From: Hydractinia symbiolongicarpus
Lineage: Eukaryota > Cnidaria > Hydrozoa > Anthoathecata > Hydractiniidae
Length of the DNA: 64,000 nucleotides
Direction: 5' to 3'
Assembly (NCBI RefSeq): GCF_029227915.1
Contig: NC_079876.1
Location: 16,060,001 to 16,124,000, forward strand
The notes below the pieces were generated by a model. That model was not told the DNA's origin and did not search any database. It saw only the letters and a program-made list of their open reading frames with translations. Position 1 is the stretch's first letter. Each line of letters begins with the position of its first letter. This document shows, piece by piece, positions 10,711-22,463 of the stretch. Made by a program: the position numbers and the translations under genes.

Positions 10711-13036
10711 GTTGAAGAGGCTTTTGAAACTTTTACTTTCAGATTCTTAGGTTATTATTGCAAGGAATTTTACAAAATAAACACCCTATAATGTATTTTT
10801 GAAACAATCTGACAGATGTATTTAGAAGTTTGAGTGTTCATATTGAATGACAACTAAATGCGTCACTGTTTCTAACAACAACTTGATTTTAATGAGACTT
10901 CCAATTAAAGCTAAGGGACGGTAACTTGTAGGCAGCATATTTTTCCATACTACTCAGTGTGATTCTGGCTAATAAAGCTTTTCAAAGTGTTTAACTTTGT
11001 ACAACTTAAAAAACGGATCTTTTATGCGCTGGTTTCCTAGATTTATAGAGATTACACACATATTAAATGTTTTTCTAAATTTGACAGCTAAGACCATTTC
11101 AAAATACATGGAATGTTAACATATATGTCGTGTTTACAATTGTGATATTTCTTTCCATCTTGTTGCGTTAAGTTATATGAATAAAAATATGAATGACGAT
11201 TCACGCTTTTTTAAAACAAAACAAAAGTTTGAATTTCCAATGCCTTTTTCCTCTATAAGATGTTTAAAGAAGAGGACAAAGAAGTCTGTCTATAAATCTG
11301 TCAATTTTAATAATTAATTTTTCTTTTTCTTTCATTTAAACATATTTTCCGCTTCCATTTCCCTCTGCTCAACTACACTCACTGGTCACGTTAGTTAGCA
11401 CAGAGACTGATACCAATCTGTTTTTTATGTTTTTTTTATTGCTGTTGTGGTTTCACATGTAGATACTGAATTGAAAATTAGGCAAAAAAAATTGGGCAGA
11501 AAATAAGAAATGCCAAATAAGAACCGGAAAAAACAATGGTTGCCTAGCAAACATGTGGTCACTTTTTAACCACCTTTCCTTATCGATAAGGTAAGTTAAC
11601 AAAAGATATAATAACGGATAATGTACCATGGTAATCTTAATCATAGCAGAGCTAAAAAAAATGCTGTAATCATGTGATCTCTGTTTACAATAATAAACGG
11701 CTACCGTAAATATGAAAATGGATTTGATTGGTTATCACATTCACAATTGGTTTTGTATTACGTTAATAGGGAATGTTTTTATAAAATTGTGAACAAAGAG
11801 ATGGCTTTTTATGAAACCAATCATAGAACTCGTGACAATCTATAAAATCAGACGGGGTTGGTCAATTGTTAGAAAAAAACTTTACCATTCAGTGAGGAAA
11901 GCCATACAGATTTTTGAAATAAAAGACAAGTCAAAAAAAGGCAAGTTTACCAATTTATTATTTTTATTTTTCTTTCTTTTTCTCTTCGTTTGTTTGTTTG
12001 TTTGTCTTTAGTTTAAACCTGAATATAATTTTTGATACTTTCCAGTCTTACAAGTTTGTGGATAAGTTTAAAAACGTAAGAGCATCTGATGTCTTAAATA
12101 ATCTTTTGAGCTATGGATATCCAACAAGAAAGTTTAAGCGATTTTCCTATCTTTTTAAAACTCCAAAGCAATACGGAAAGTGAATTATAAACTTAGTTCG
12201 TGAGAAGAGTACTAGGTACAAAGTACAGTAATTGTGTTGTCATTATCTCATGACAAATGTTACGTAAGAAAGCAAATCAACACTTATATATGTTTACATT
12301 CCAGACAACTTCTTTTATTTGCATTGAATTTTGTTCTATTTTGTTTATGCTTAGTCTGTTTGGTCTAAGTTGACGTTGAAAATAAAACAAAAGTACAAAC
12401 TTATTGTCATTGTTGTTGTCATGACGGGTTATAGAAACTGTAATTATAGGATATTGGAAAATGAAATGGCAAGTTTCAATAAAATAGCGAAAGTTCTGTC
12501 AAGTATAGATTTTGATAAGAGAAATCGATACAGAAAGTACAAGAACTGACTTATGCCATCTTATGATAAGCTGTGTGCAATTAAACAAATAAACACTTGA
12601 ATAGATATAAATTTCAAACAAAAAGTCGCCCTATTTATTGCTTAGCAAAAACGGAGTACCAAAAAACCTTTTTAACCCTCTCAGAGTGGTATGTATTGGC
12701 TATTACTCAAAAATACCCCTTATATTTAAAAGAAATTCTTATCTTAAAAACATTAAACTCTTAACACAACTATATTTCGTCAAGGGGAATAATTTTGTTT
12801 TGTATTTATTAACCCGACTTCCCGATTTTTTCGGATTTTCTTCGAAAATTAAAAAAGAAAAAATAATTTAAATAACGAGTTTGCCTATCATTAAAAATTA
12901 AAGGAATTAAATTTAAAGCAGGTACCACTGCATCCATTTTGTATCAAGTTTAGTCGCACTTGGAAAAGCCTATTAAAAGTTATGGAGGGGAGCAGAGTTA
13001 AAACACTGGTACTGTATTTTCACATACGTTCCAAAA
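10711..13036. other. Non-coding stretch with (TTTG)n
   Basis: No gene is recognised. A short TTTG microsatellite lies at about 11985-12005. Segments near 12236-12310 and 12510-12630 (GACAAATG, AAATAAACACTTGAA) are weaker relatives of the repeat at 13037-13178. Confidence 0.5.
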
Positions 13037-13178
13037 AAAATTAGTTGATGACAAAAACGTTGTGTAAGATAGTGTGAAAAATTAAAAAATGATGACTTAT
13101 TGTCATCTTATGACAATGGTTATGACAAGATGTGTAACTAAATAAATAAACACTTGAACTTATTTGCATTCCAAACTT
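13037..13178 (+). repeat. Dispersed repeat, copy 1 (pair with 17578)
   Basis: The sequence from GTTGATGACAAAAAC to TATTTGCATTCCAAA matches 17578-17716, with several indels. Shared blocks include AAAAAATGATGACT, GACAAGATGTGT and AAATAAATAAA. A second matching block lies downstream of each copy (13706-13790 and 17925-18003). The pair may mark a duplicated non-coding segment or an element family. No reading frame is conserved between copies. Confidence 0.65.
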
Positions 13179-14623
13179 CTCCTTTCTTAGCATATACGAA
13201 GAAAGAGCACGTACTTCTATTGAAAATTAAAAATTTGTATTATATCATTAACGTATATTATTTAATATTATTTTTTATCCCATGTATCAGAAAATTAAAA
13301 AAGCTTGAAACCGTAAATGTTTAAATGGCTAGTGTCATTGTGATCAAATAAACATTTGATCACAATGCGTATAATGAATATACGTCATTATATGGTCAAG
13401 TAGACGAAAGTGATAGCGATAAGTTGTCAGGGTAACCGAAAAAAAGTAATAGTGATGGATTGTTTTCTTTTAATTACAGAGATTGGGGACTTGGATTCAA
13501 TCATAAAGAAGCCTAAATAATAGAAGCGAGCGTGCAATGAAAACAATAAGGTAAGTTTTCTGACAGATGAATACAAAATATGTGTGTACTAAAAAAGATT
13601 TATTATTTTTGAATTTTACGAAGGAGTGTGTTTGCGCTAGATGATTTTACGCATAGACAATATCGTGGTCTAATACACGAAACTAAAAACAAAACATATT
13701 CAATTACAGTCATTATGGGCTTTTACGTAAGTAAAGCGATATGAACTTTAAACATATCATGTGGTCAGGCAGACGAAAGTAAAAAGAGTTAAAAATATTA
13801 TATAAAACAAATAATTAAGCTAACGACCCATCCCAAGCACACTCCTCGGTATGATAATTGTTTATAGGAACATTCGTCTAAAAAGTTAATTTCACAGCAC
13901 CTAACCTCTCCCATGTTCTGGTTTTATTTAACTTGCATGGGTGCGCACTCTTCTCGCAGTATTCTCTGTGACGATGAAGGTCGGACTGACTTGTGGCATG
14001 GTTCCAAATGGTCTGCCGTCTTTCGTTTGTAGATAGATAGTCAAGAAGAAACAAGTGAGGAACAGTTTAGGATCAGCAAAATTTTTGGGTTGTTTATAAA
14101 ACTAAAAGTTATACACAAAATACACGCTTCACGGAATATTTGTTTTGCTTTTCATAAACAAAAAAAGATAATATTTTGATAAGAAGGTTGTATTAAAACA
14201 CTTTGAGATGAAGATTGTGTCAAAAATAAAGAACATGTTAAGGAAATTCTTAGTCAGAATTTCTTCATAGATAATAAAAACAAAATAACGTAGTATAGAA
14301 CTAACAATAACTTTGAAAATGAGTTTCGCAACTGGCATTAAATTATGAAAATGGATTTTGCAATTTTTCTGAAGAACACAACAAGACATTGAAGGCTGAA
14401 ATAGTATAAAATAAAGTACATCCCTTCCAAAAAAAAGTGTAAGCGAACTGCCAATTAATTTGCTCCTGCTATGAATGTAGGAATTCTGATCTTTTTCTCG
14501 TGACGCATTCTTGTTAAGTCTAAGATTAGTTTGAAAACAGGATCGATATTTCACTGTTTTTTCCATGTACCAAAATGAAAGCAAAGTTTTGTTTTAAACT
14601 GATTCTTAAAATATAGAAAAGAA
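13179..14623. other. Non-coding stretch with repeat block 13706-13790
   Basis: The block at 13706-13790 (CATATCATGTGGTCAGGCAG followed by ACGAAAGT) matches 17925-18003. A shorter relative with GGTCAAGTAGACGAAAGTGA lies at about 13393. No gene is recognised. The 151-codon minus-strand frame at 14129-14584 has no recognisable domain. Confidence 0.5.
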
Positions 14624-14725
14624 TTCTCGTCCCTAGGTTCTGTTGCCTATGTCATAGCCGCTAGCGCTTACTTAACGGTGTGGATATCAAACAAGAAAAA
14701 CCCCCTAAGGACGAAGTTGGTAGAA
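14624..14725. repeat. Short foldback of the CTCGTCCC family
   Basis: The left end CTCGTCCCTAGGTTCT is roughly complementary to the right end AACCCCCTAAGGACGA about 80 bases later. The same terminal motif recurs elsewhere in the window (near 18345, 30524-30932, 33190, 42375 and 47205-47290), so this is one member of a short interspersed foldback family. Confidence 0.5.
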
Positions 14726-16241
14726 AAGTAAAGTTAAATTAACTGGAATGTGGCGGGAAAACATCTTAGCTTACTTAACACATTACATAGATACCTATTT
14801 TGTCGGATTTATTTCAACCCTTCAACTGTTGAATTAATTTTCATAAATCCTGGGACAAACGACAGGGCAAATTTCAAAACAGCGCATTTTGCGTCCAACT
14901 TTGATTTGTTATCTAAAAAATGATATTGAAATGCATCATGATAATTATACTCCAAGATTCATTTTCTTACTGTCATTTAGTTTCTTCTGATTAAGTAAGC
15001 CTGTAGAGCTTCCAGAAGTAATAAAAAAAAATGCAAACAATAATTTATACTAAGATTCTTATCTTTTTACATATTTAATGAAACTATATGACTATTGATA
15101 ATCGTTAGGTAGATGAGAATTGCCCACCGCATTTAATTCGTGATTATGCGTGAATTTCTATGACTTCTTAAAATTGTCCAGATTCATCTACTCGCTAATG
15201 AAGTGAAAACTTGCAGTCTTGCTTAAGTTTTTCAGTTAGTAGAACAAAGTTATAAAAAGGTCTGGAAACGAGGTTGGTAATTAATATAAACAAAACATAT
15301 ACTGAACAGCTCGTTGTCAAGAACCTCTTCCTTTGAGTTTTCTTTCACCGTGAACACAAGAATATTTTAATTCGTGGTACTAAATCTCCGGTTTCATAAT
15401 TTTCGTTAATCCTTTTTGTGGAGTTGTAATAACAGTTTGATAATCTCTAACCATAGCACTCTAACATAGACATCAACAAAATTATTTATTTGTATGTATC
15501 TAATTTTGTTTTCAATATCAACATAGCAACCACTTTTGTTCCTTTTCTTGTAAATACATTCCACAAAGTTTGTTGCTTTAGCAATCAATTAAGCAAAAAT
15601 AAATATATATAATGAAAAAATAAGTTTTGAAACAACAATTGGAAAAAGGTATAAACATAACGGAATTGATGCTTGTTTGTTATTGTTTAGCTGGAATTTA
15701 AAACTCTAAATTTGGAAAATTAATAAACAAACGGAGAAGAATAGTAACACGACTATCTCCGTTTTTTCTCGTCAAGAAAATGAAAAAGCACTTCCATCGT
15801 ACATCCTTTTTTGCGAATATTTTACTAACCTCGCAAAAAAGAAATTAAGCCCTTGTTTAGTCAATAGAATGGTATTTTAGTGCACCTTTGAGGTAAAAAC
15901 CGGTGTCACCTGCCCGCAGTCTATATATTCCTGAAAAGAATCTTGGTATTGCTTTTACTCTAACCTACCGCTTTGACACATCTATGTTTACTGCCATGCT
16001 CAGTGATTAATGTCTACTATATAATGACAACATATGCTACAATCATGTTTTCACTTGTACACATAGACGAGTATAGTCCCATGACAACCATCGGACATAA
16101 TTGACTGCCAAATGTGTGCGTAACATTACTACATCGTTTTCTTTTGCTACTTGCAAACGACATACGAGATCGTTCTCTACTAATACTAGCGAGATTTTAT
16201 ACAAATAAGCAAATGCTACCTTATTTATTAACTTACCAGAA
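14726..16241. other. Non-coding stretch
   Basis: No gene or clear repeat is recognised, apart from a lone GAAACGAGGTTGGT near 15267 that resembles the end of the CTCGTCCC family in reverse orientation. Confidence 0.45.
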
Positions 16242-16297
16242 CTGTTCATTGCAGCACTTCTTTTATTTACAACTGGGTCAAAATGAGCTACTCCCAT
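16242..16297 (-). CDS. Possible first coding exon (weak)
   Basis: On the minus strand an ATG at 16297 opens a frame reading MGVAHFDPVVNKRSAAMNSS, which runs straight into a good donor sequence, TCTG|GTAAGT. The upstream region (16300-16440) is locally more GC-rich than its surroundings, as a promoter-proximal region might be. I found no convincing following exon on the minus strand, and the peptide is not recognised. This may be chance. Confidence 0.2.
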
Positions 16298-16842
16298 GGA
16301 TTATTAACAGAACAAGGGCAGTAAGCATCAGTGACTGCTACCTGCTGGTATATTTTCCTGTTCGCGGGCACACAAACACCTTTCGCCGTGTTTCTCGCCC
16401 CGAGACATTCACGTAAACCGACGCGTCGCTCAGATCATAGTTCAGTCCTGTAGGACGCAGTTAAAGTTTGTTGTGTTCTAGTTAAAGAATAGCATGAGAA
16501 AGAATTTCTTGTGAAAGTTCTAAGCAACTTAGTAGTCATGTGATTAGATTTACGTCGTTTAGAGAGAGAAAATACGCTTACGTAAACACGAAAAGAAATA
16601 TGATTGGTTATTATTATTACAATACTTTTTATATTACACCATGACTATATAAATAATTTGTTTTATGTTGAACAAAAGAATAATTATATATGTAATCAAT
16701 GTTGCATGACGATTACCAATAAGACAACATAATATAGTTTAGGGTTGGTTTGTCATAAACTTTTAGATTTCAGCGAAGAAAGTTCAACAACTTTTAACGT
16801 CAGCACATTTTTTAAAAAAAGATAAATATATATTTATATACA
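16298..16842. other. Non-coding stretch
   Basis: Apart from the GC-richer patch at 16360-16440, this is AT-rich sequence without a recognised feature. Confidence 0.4.
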
Positions 16843-17150
16843 AATATTTATATATAAAATCTGTTTCACGGGTGAGTTTAGTCAGTTGTTCTTCATCTAT
16901 TTTGATAAAATCTTATTGACTGATAATTTCGATGTTAAGTCTCCTTGTTTCTTTAAAGTTTCTTTTTTGTTTTTTTTAGCCGAACAGCATTTAACGTTGA
17001 AAGAATATCAGGACAGGACATATAATTACATATATATATAAAAGAAATCTGTTACACTGGTGAGTTTAGTCACTTCTTCATTTTTTTTAGTAATTTTTTT
17101 TTTGAAATATTATTGAAGTGATATTTTCGATTTTATACTGCTGTTGTCTG
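16843..17150 (+). repeat. Local tandem duplication of about 120 bp
   Basis: ATATAAAATCTGTTTCACGG followed by GTGAGTTTAGTCAGTTGTTC (16850 on) is repeated in diverged form as AAAGAAATCTGTTACACTGG with GTGAGTTTAGTCACTTCTTC (17041 on). Similarity continues through TATTGACTGATAATTTCGAT and TATTGAAGTGATATTTTCGA. No coding sequence is involved. Confidence 0.65.
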
Positions 17151-17577
17151 TTTTTCATGTTGTGTTTTTTTGGTTTCCTTATTTCCTTGTCTTTTTATTT
17201 TGCTTTCTTGCATTAAGTTTGTTCACTTGCATTTTTGTCATCTATAAAACAGATAGAATGTTGATGTAAGAATTGTCAGTCTGACTCAGGTTTTTCTTAA
17301 CCTTTTATTTTAAAATTAATCACAGCAATCTAGTAGCAAATGTTCTTAATTTTTTTAATACAGAGACTCATATGTGAGTTTCCTATAAACATGTTTCATA
17401 TAAAATAAATGCTAATTGAGTAAAATCAACCTCATCCGACAATATTTCTTCTTCTCACAGTCAGGGACAGCAATTAGAGGCCCTTGAACGAGGTTGACGG
17501 CGATGGCTACTAAAAATATAGATTGCAAAAAAAATTAGAAATTGGTAATGATGTAACCTTAAATGTGCAATAAAAGT
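17151..17577. other. Non-coding stretch
   Basis: This is T-rich then AT-rich sequence. The only notable element is GAACGAGGTTGACGG near 17487, similar to an end of the CTCGTCCC family. Confidence 0.4.
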
Positions 17578-18003
17578 GGAGTTGATGACAAAAACTTTGG
17601 TGAAGTATAGAACTTGGCAAGAGAGTGTAAAAAAGTAAAAAATGATGACTCATGTTCTTCTCGTGACAAGATGTGTGTAATTAAATAAATAAATACTTGA
17701 AAATATTTGCATTCCAAAATACAGTTTTGTAACAAAAACTCTCCTTCGTTGACGTTTTTAGTACTAATATTTTTAGTACTAATATAAAGGAATTCCATAC
17801 ATATACTACAATGCTTTAAAAACGCTCGGGCGTGTATCGCAGTGTAAAACTTTAGGGGTGTCTAATATAAAGTTGGGAATGAAGGTGTTGTGATAATATG
17901 GAGGAGTGGGTTCTAATTACAGCCATTATGAATTGTGTTGCTTACGTAAGTAGAGCGATATGAACTTTGAACATATCATGTGGTCAGGTACACGAAAGTG
18001 ATA
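17578..18003 (+). repeat. Dispersed repeat, copy 2 (pair with 13037)
   Basis: The first block (17578-17716) matches 13037-13178. The second block (17925-18003, CATATCATGTGGTCAGGTAC followed by ACGAAAGTGA) matches 13706-13790. The order of blocks is the same in both copies but the spacer is shorter here. Confidence 0.65.
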
Positions 18004-19839
18004 GTGATTGGAGAATGAGAGTAATTAAATAAAAATAGATGTGTATTAATTTATTGACGTGAAATGTTGAAATGGAAATAAATAAAAGACATTAAAATAC
18101 AATCGTGCATTTCAGCCTTTATGTAAGTTAAGTTAGTTGGACTTCGAACCGTAATTTCTTGTGCAGATAGGTTCCTCAACCTCAATCCCAGGATATGTTG
18201 TCTCTTTGTATATCTGACGCCAAAAACTGCAGCGCCGGTGGAAGAAAAAATCCCTGGGCACGAGCTTTAAGAAGAAAAAATAACTTCTTTTTTTAAAGCT
18301 ACTTATAATAAAAAACATTAAATATAAAACCTCCTGACCAGACGAAACCTCGTCCCCGGGGCATCTTGTATCTTTCTGACATCACTTTTATTGTTTACCG
18401 AAAACCTCTTCGTGGAAGAGACTATTAAAAACTAGTCCATGACCCGTTAGAAAATCCACGGGTTTTTTTTGTTCTTTTTACACCGCTTTGCGTGCGTCTT
18501 GCTACTTACGGTACTATTTTGCGTTACAGTCACATGTAGACGGGTATTAATAATATAAATTAGTCGGTAGCCCGTGGATAAACCCATATATTCCATAAAA
18601 TATATGTTTGTAATTATGTGTATGTAGAAGGACCTTATCTGTAATTAGATATAATTGCGTGTTATTTTTTGTATGTAAAAATATTTCTTCTACAAAAGCG
18701 ACTATATAAAACATCCCCCTAAAAACTTCCATTTACATTCTTGATTGGGTAGAACAAATCACGTGACAAAATTAAAGTCATTTCACTTGCTAGGAATTTC
18801 ATTTTCTGCCAATTTAATCTCAATGGCGGGTTGTGTAGCTAAAATGAATGTAAATGCTTTGTTACAAATTTATGTTGGGACATATTCACATTGAATTAAG
18901 TCGTTGGTGTCGCCTGTTCTGTTTAAGTCTTTTTATCATCTATATTATGATACTAAAATTAACAAAGAAGCAACACATTAAAAAAGTTTCTGTAAGTCGA
19001 TTCACCCACGTGTTTAACAGATTCGTCTATTATATTAATACACCAATTCCAGTTTGTCTTAGCAAGCAAATTACCAATTTTTATATCACATACAAGCCAG
19101 CAGACCCTGCGTCAAAACTCGGGGTTAAATAAAGTACCACCTCTGCGTCGAAACGGGATAAACCATTACTGAACAAGCATTAAATGCCAGGTTAAGAACT
19201 TAAATGCATCATTATTATGCGTAAAAACCTTTCGGAAAGTTTTTGCGGAACTTCTGTTTAAATAAGGCTAGTTTTGAATTTATTTTGCTTTATGATCATT
19301 TTTTATCATTTACCAGTCAGCTATTTCAGGTTAACTGTCCATAAGTTTTTTTTAACACAAATATTTATATATGGTTTACTTGCGAAGATTTATTTTGATC
19401 ACATGCGTCATCTGTAAAGAGTACTCACCAGACCACAGACATTTATGTAAACATTCTTTGATCTCTTTAATAAATGCCGTATTCTATCTGTCTGTTTGCG
19501 CGCGAGAAAAAAGTCGTGTTGCGGAAACACGAAATGCAAACAGTATAATAACTCTTAAATAGTATTATTGTACCGTATTATGATATACTCAAATAGATGG
19601 CGAGAGTCAATAAATAAAAAAAACTTGTGTTTTTTTTATCAAATGACACTACGGTAATCATAGTACTCGCACTATGTTGGAATTTAAGTTTATGTACATT
19701 TTGCAACTGCCTTGGGCTGTTTTACTGACTGATAAAGTTGCGTAAAAAGACTGCGGTGACAAATGGATGCTAACAAAAAGACGAGACAGTTTTTATTCTG
19801 TATGAAGAAGTAAAAAGGAGGGAGAGTGGAGCAAAACAC
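18004..19839. other. Non-coding stretch
   Basis: CCTCGTCCCCGGGGCATC at about 18345 is another CTCGTCCC-type motif, and two GACCCGTTAG/CCACGGG-like short foldbacks follow near 18435 and 18570. No coding sequence is recognised. The open frames here have no usable start or domain. Confidence 0.45.
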
Positions 19840-19880
19840 AAAAAACGGACTTCGCACCTGGAGCTCGAAGTCCGTTTTTT
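19840..19880. repeat. Perfect 15-bp hairpin ending in a T-run
   Basis: AAAAAACGGACTTCG at 19840-19854 is exactly complementary to 19866-19880, with an 11-nt loop. The stem is followed by no further pairing. It lies about 300 bp upstream of the main gene's start codon. In an animal genome it is not a bacterial-type terminator. It may be a small foldback, a structured RNA or chance. Confidence 0.8.
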
Positions 19881-20180
19881 CAAACAAATCATAGTTCAGT
19901 TATACAGATCCAATGGAAATATATCTTAAAAATTAAACTTGTGAAGTCTTAAGTTGTAAAGTACTCGTTTTATATGATCTCCTTTTCTCTTGTTGTTTTA
20001 AATAATTGATGTACTGTTGCTACAGGACACAAAATAACAAATGCAATGTAGCTCTATCGACTTTGTTGCGACAGTCGAGTTTCCATGAACTTGTAGAAAT
20101 TTTGTTGATAACCAGTATCAAAATTATAACTTCTATTGATACTTCTTGATTTGAAATTGAAATTATCTTATATATATTAT
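19881..20180. promoter_or_regulatory. Upstream region of the main gene
   Basis: This 300-bp AT-rich interval leads into the first coding exon. I cannot identify a core promoter with confidence. If the gene is trans-spliced or has a 5'UTR intron, the true transcription start may lie further upstream. Confidence 0.3.
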
Positions 20181-20184
20181 AGTC
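20165..20184 (+). promoter_or_regulatory. Splice acceptor two bases before the start codon
   Basis: An AT-rich tract ends in TATTATAG, with AG at 20181-20182, leaving only TC before the ATG at 20185. The placement fits either a spliced-leader addition site, as known in hydrozoans, or a 5'UTR intron. The GPCR at 44313 has a similar acceptor 27 nt before its ATG. The context around the ATG (GTCATGG) has G at -3 and G at +4, a good initiation context. Confidence 0.45.
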
Positions 20185-22463
20185 ATGGCAACGGCAGTAC
20201 CTCCAACAGGATCTTCTCACCACGCATTGATCACTAACAATGAATATCAAATTAAATTGGTCACACTTCTCAATGAATGTTGTGACCACTTACGTGAAAT
20301 TTTTCATGATCCTGCCCGTGGTAACATGCCAAGGGATAAGAAACAATTATATCTGTCATTAAAAAAATATAAGAAACATTTAAACCATCTGAAAAGAGAT
20401 CAGCTGGAAATCGTTTTTCCGCAAGATAGGGAAACAAATTCGGAATTGTTTGACATCACTATTTTATGTGACGTTCTAATTAATTGTTGTCACGGTATAC
20501 AAGCACCAATTGGTGGGTGGAGGACCAGAACACCGCAACCAAATGATTTCAGTGTCGGTGCTGACATCATTCGAATCAGAAATGAGCGCAATAATGTTAT
20601 GCATGGAAGAGCAATGAGTTCAGCACAATATAATCAGCTATGGAATGCCATAGAAGGTATATTAAGAAGACTCGGATACGACATAACAAAAATTAAAGAT
20701 TTGAAATCTGGTTGCTTGAATGACTTAGACTTATTTAAGATCGAAATTATGAAAGCAGATACTGAAATTTTAAATTTCAATGTTAACAATAATAAAGACA
20801 GTATTCAGCAAAACGAAGATGGTATTAAACAAAATCAAGATGACATCAAAGCAAATAAAGACAATATTCAGCAAAACGAAGATGGTATTAAACAAAATCA
20901 AGGTGACATTAAAGCAAATAAAGACAATATTCTGCAAAACGAAGATGGTATTAAACAAAATAAAGATGACATCAAAGCAAATAAAGATAGTATTCAGCAA
21001 AACGAAGATGGTATTAAACAAAATCAAGATGACATCAAAGCAAATAAAGACAATATTCAGCAAAACGAAGATGGTATTAAACAAAATCAAGATGACATCA
21101 AAGCAAATAAAGACAATATTCATCAAAACGAAGGTGGTATTAAACAAAATCAAGGTGACATTAAAGCAAATGAAGACAATATTCAGCAAAACGAAGATGG
21201 TATTAAACAAAATCAAGATGACATCAAAGCAAATGAAGACAATATTCAGCAAAACGAAGATGGTATTAAACAAAATAAAGATGACATCAAAGCAAATAAA
21301 GACAATATTCAGCAAAACGAAGATGGTATTAAACAAAATCAAGGTGACATTAAAGCAAATGAAGACAATATTCAGCAAAACGAAGATGGTATTAAACAAA
21401 ATCAAGATGACATCAAAGCAAATAAAGACAATATTCATCAAAACGAAGGTGGTATTAAACAAAATCAAGGTGACATTAAAGCAAATAAAGACAGTATTCA
21501 GCAAAACGAAGATGGTATTAAACAAAATCAAGATGACATCAAAGCAAATAAAGACAATATTCATCAAAACGAAGATGGTATTAAACAAAATCAAGATGAC
21601 ATCAAAGCAAATGAAGACAATATTCAGCAAAACGAAGATGGTATTAAACAAAATCAAGATGACATCAAAGCAAATGAAGACAATATTCAGCAAAACGAAG
21701 ATGGTATTAAACAAAATCAAGGTGACATTAAAGCAAATAAAGACAATATTCTGCAAAACGAAGATGGTATTAAACAAAATCAAGGTGACATTAAAGCAAA
21801 TAAAGACAATATTCAGCAAAACGAAGATGGTATTAAACAAAATAAAGATGACATCAAAGCAAATAAAGACAATATTCAGCAAAACGAAGATGGTATTAAA
21901 CAAAATCAAGGTGACATTAAAGCAAATGAAGACAATATTCAGCAAAACGAAGATGGTATTAAACAAAATCAAGATGACATCAAAGCAAATAAAGACAATA
22001 TTCATCAAAACGAAGGTGGTATTAAACAAAATCAAGGTGACATTAAAGCAAATAAAGACAGTATTCAGCAAAACGAAGATGGTATTAAACAAAATCAAGA
22101 TGACATCAAAGCAAATAAAGACAATATTCATCAAAACGAAGATGGTATTAAACAAAATCAAGATGACATCAAAGCAAATGAAGACAATATTCAGCAAAAC
22201 GAAGATGGTATTAAACAAAATCAAGATGACATCAAAGCAAATGAAGACAATATTCAGCAAAACGAAGATGGTATTAGACAAAATCAAGGTGACATTAAAG
22301 CAAATAAAGACAATATTCTGCAAAACGAAGATGGTATTAAAGAGAATAAAGAGAATTATAATCGATTAGCAGCCGAAGTGGAAATAGTAAAGCAAACTAT
22401 TTCTTCATCATCATGTGATCAGAAGAGTTCTCAGTTGGAAGAAACTATAAAAGAACAACCCAG
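20185..22463 (+). CDS. Exon 1: HEPN domain and heptad-repeat stalk
   Basis: Residues 1-190 are predicted helical and resemble the HEPN domain of DZIP3-like proteins. The stretch IRNERNNVMHGRAMS (131-145) carries the HEPN signature R-x4-H, as R135-N136-x3-H140, which is the RNase motif when active. From residue 204 (nt 20794) the repeat array begins and runs to residue 732. A short non-repetitive tail (YNRLAAEVEIVKQTISSSS) follows. The exon ends in CCCAG|GTGTGT with two bases of a split codon. Reading through would stop 18 codons later at 22516-22518. Confidence 0.85.

Noticed and set aside
14129-14584. 151-codon minus-strand frame
   Set aside because: It is rich in Phe, Ile and Lys as expected from AT-rich DNA, has no domain, and no splice or start context supports it.
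16114-16416. 100-codon plus-strand frame
   Set aside because: It opens with a non-ATG codon and lies over a GC-richer patch. The minus strand offers a slightly better, though weak, exon candidate.
19840-19880. Rho-independent terminator
   Set aside because: The shape fits, but that mechanism is bacterial and the surrounding sequence is clearly eukaryotic.
20770-22369. Long open frames of 517 codons (minus) and 529 codons (second plus frame) over the repeat array
   Set aside because: They exist only because a 63-bp unit without stops in those frames is repeated 25 times. They end with the array, and only the main frame continues into unique domains with consistent splice phases.
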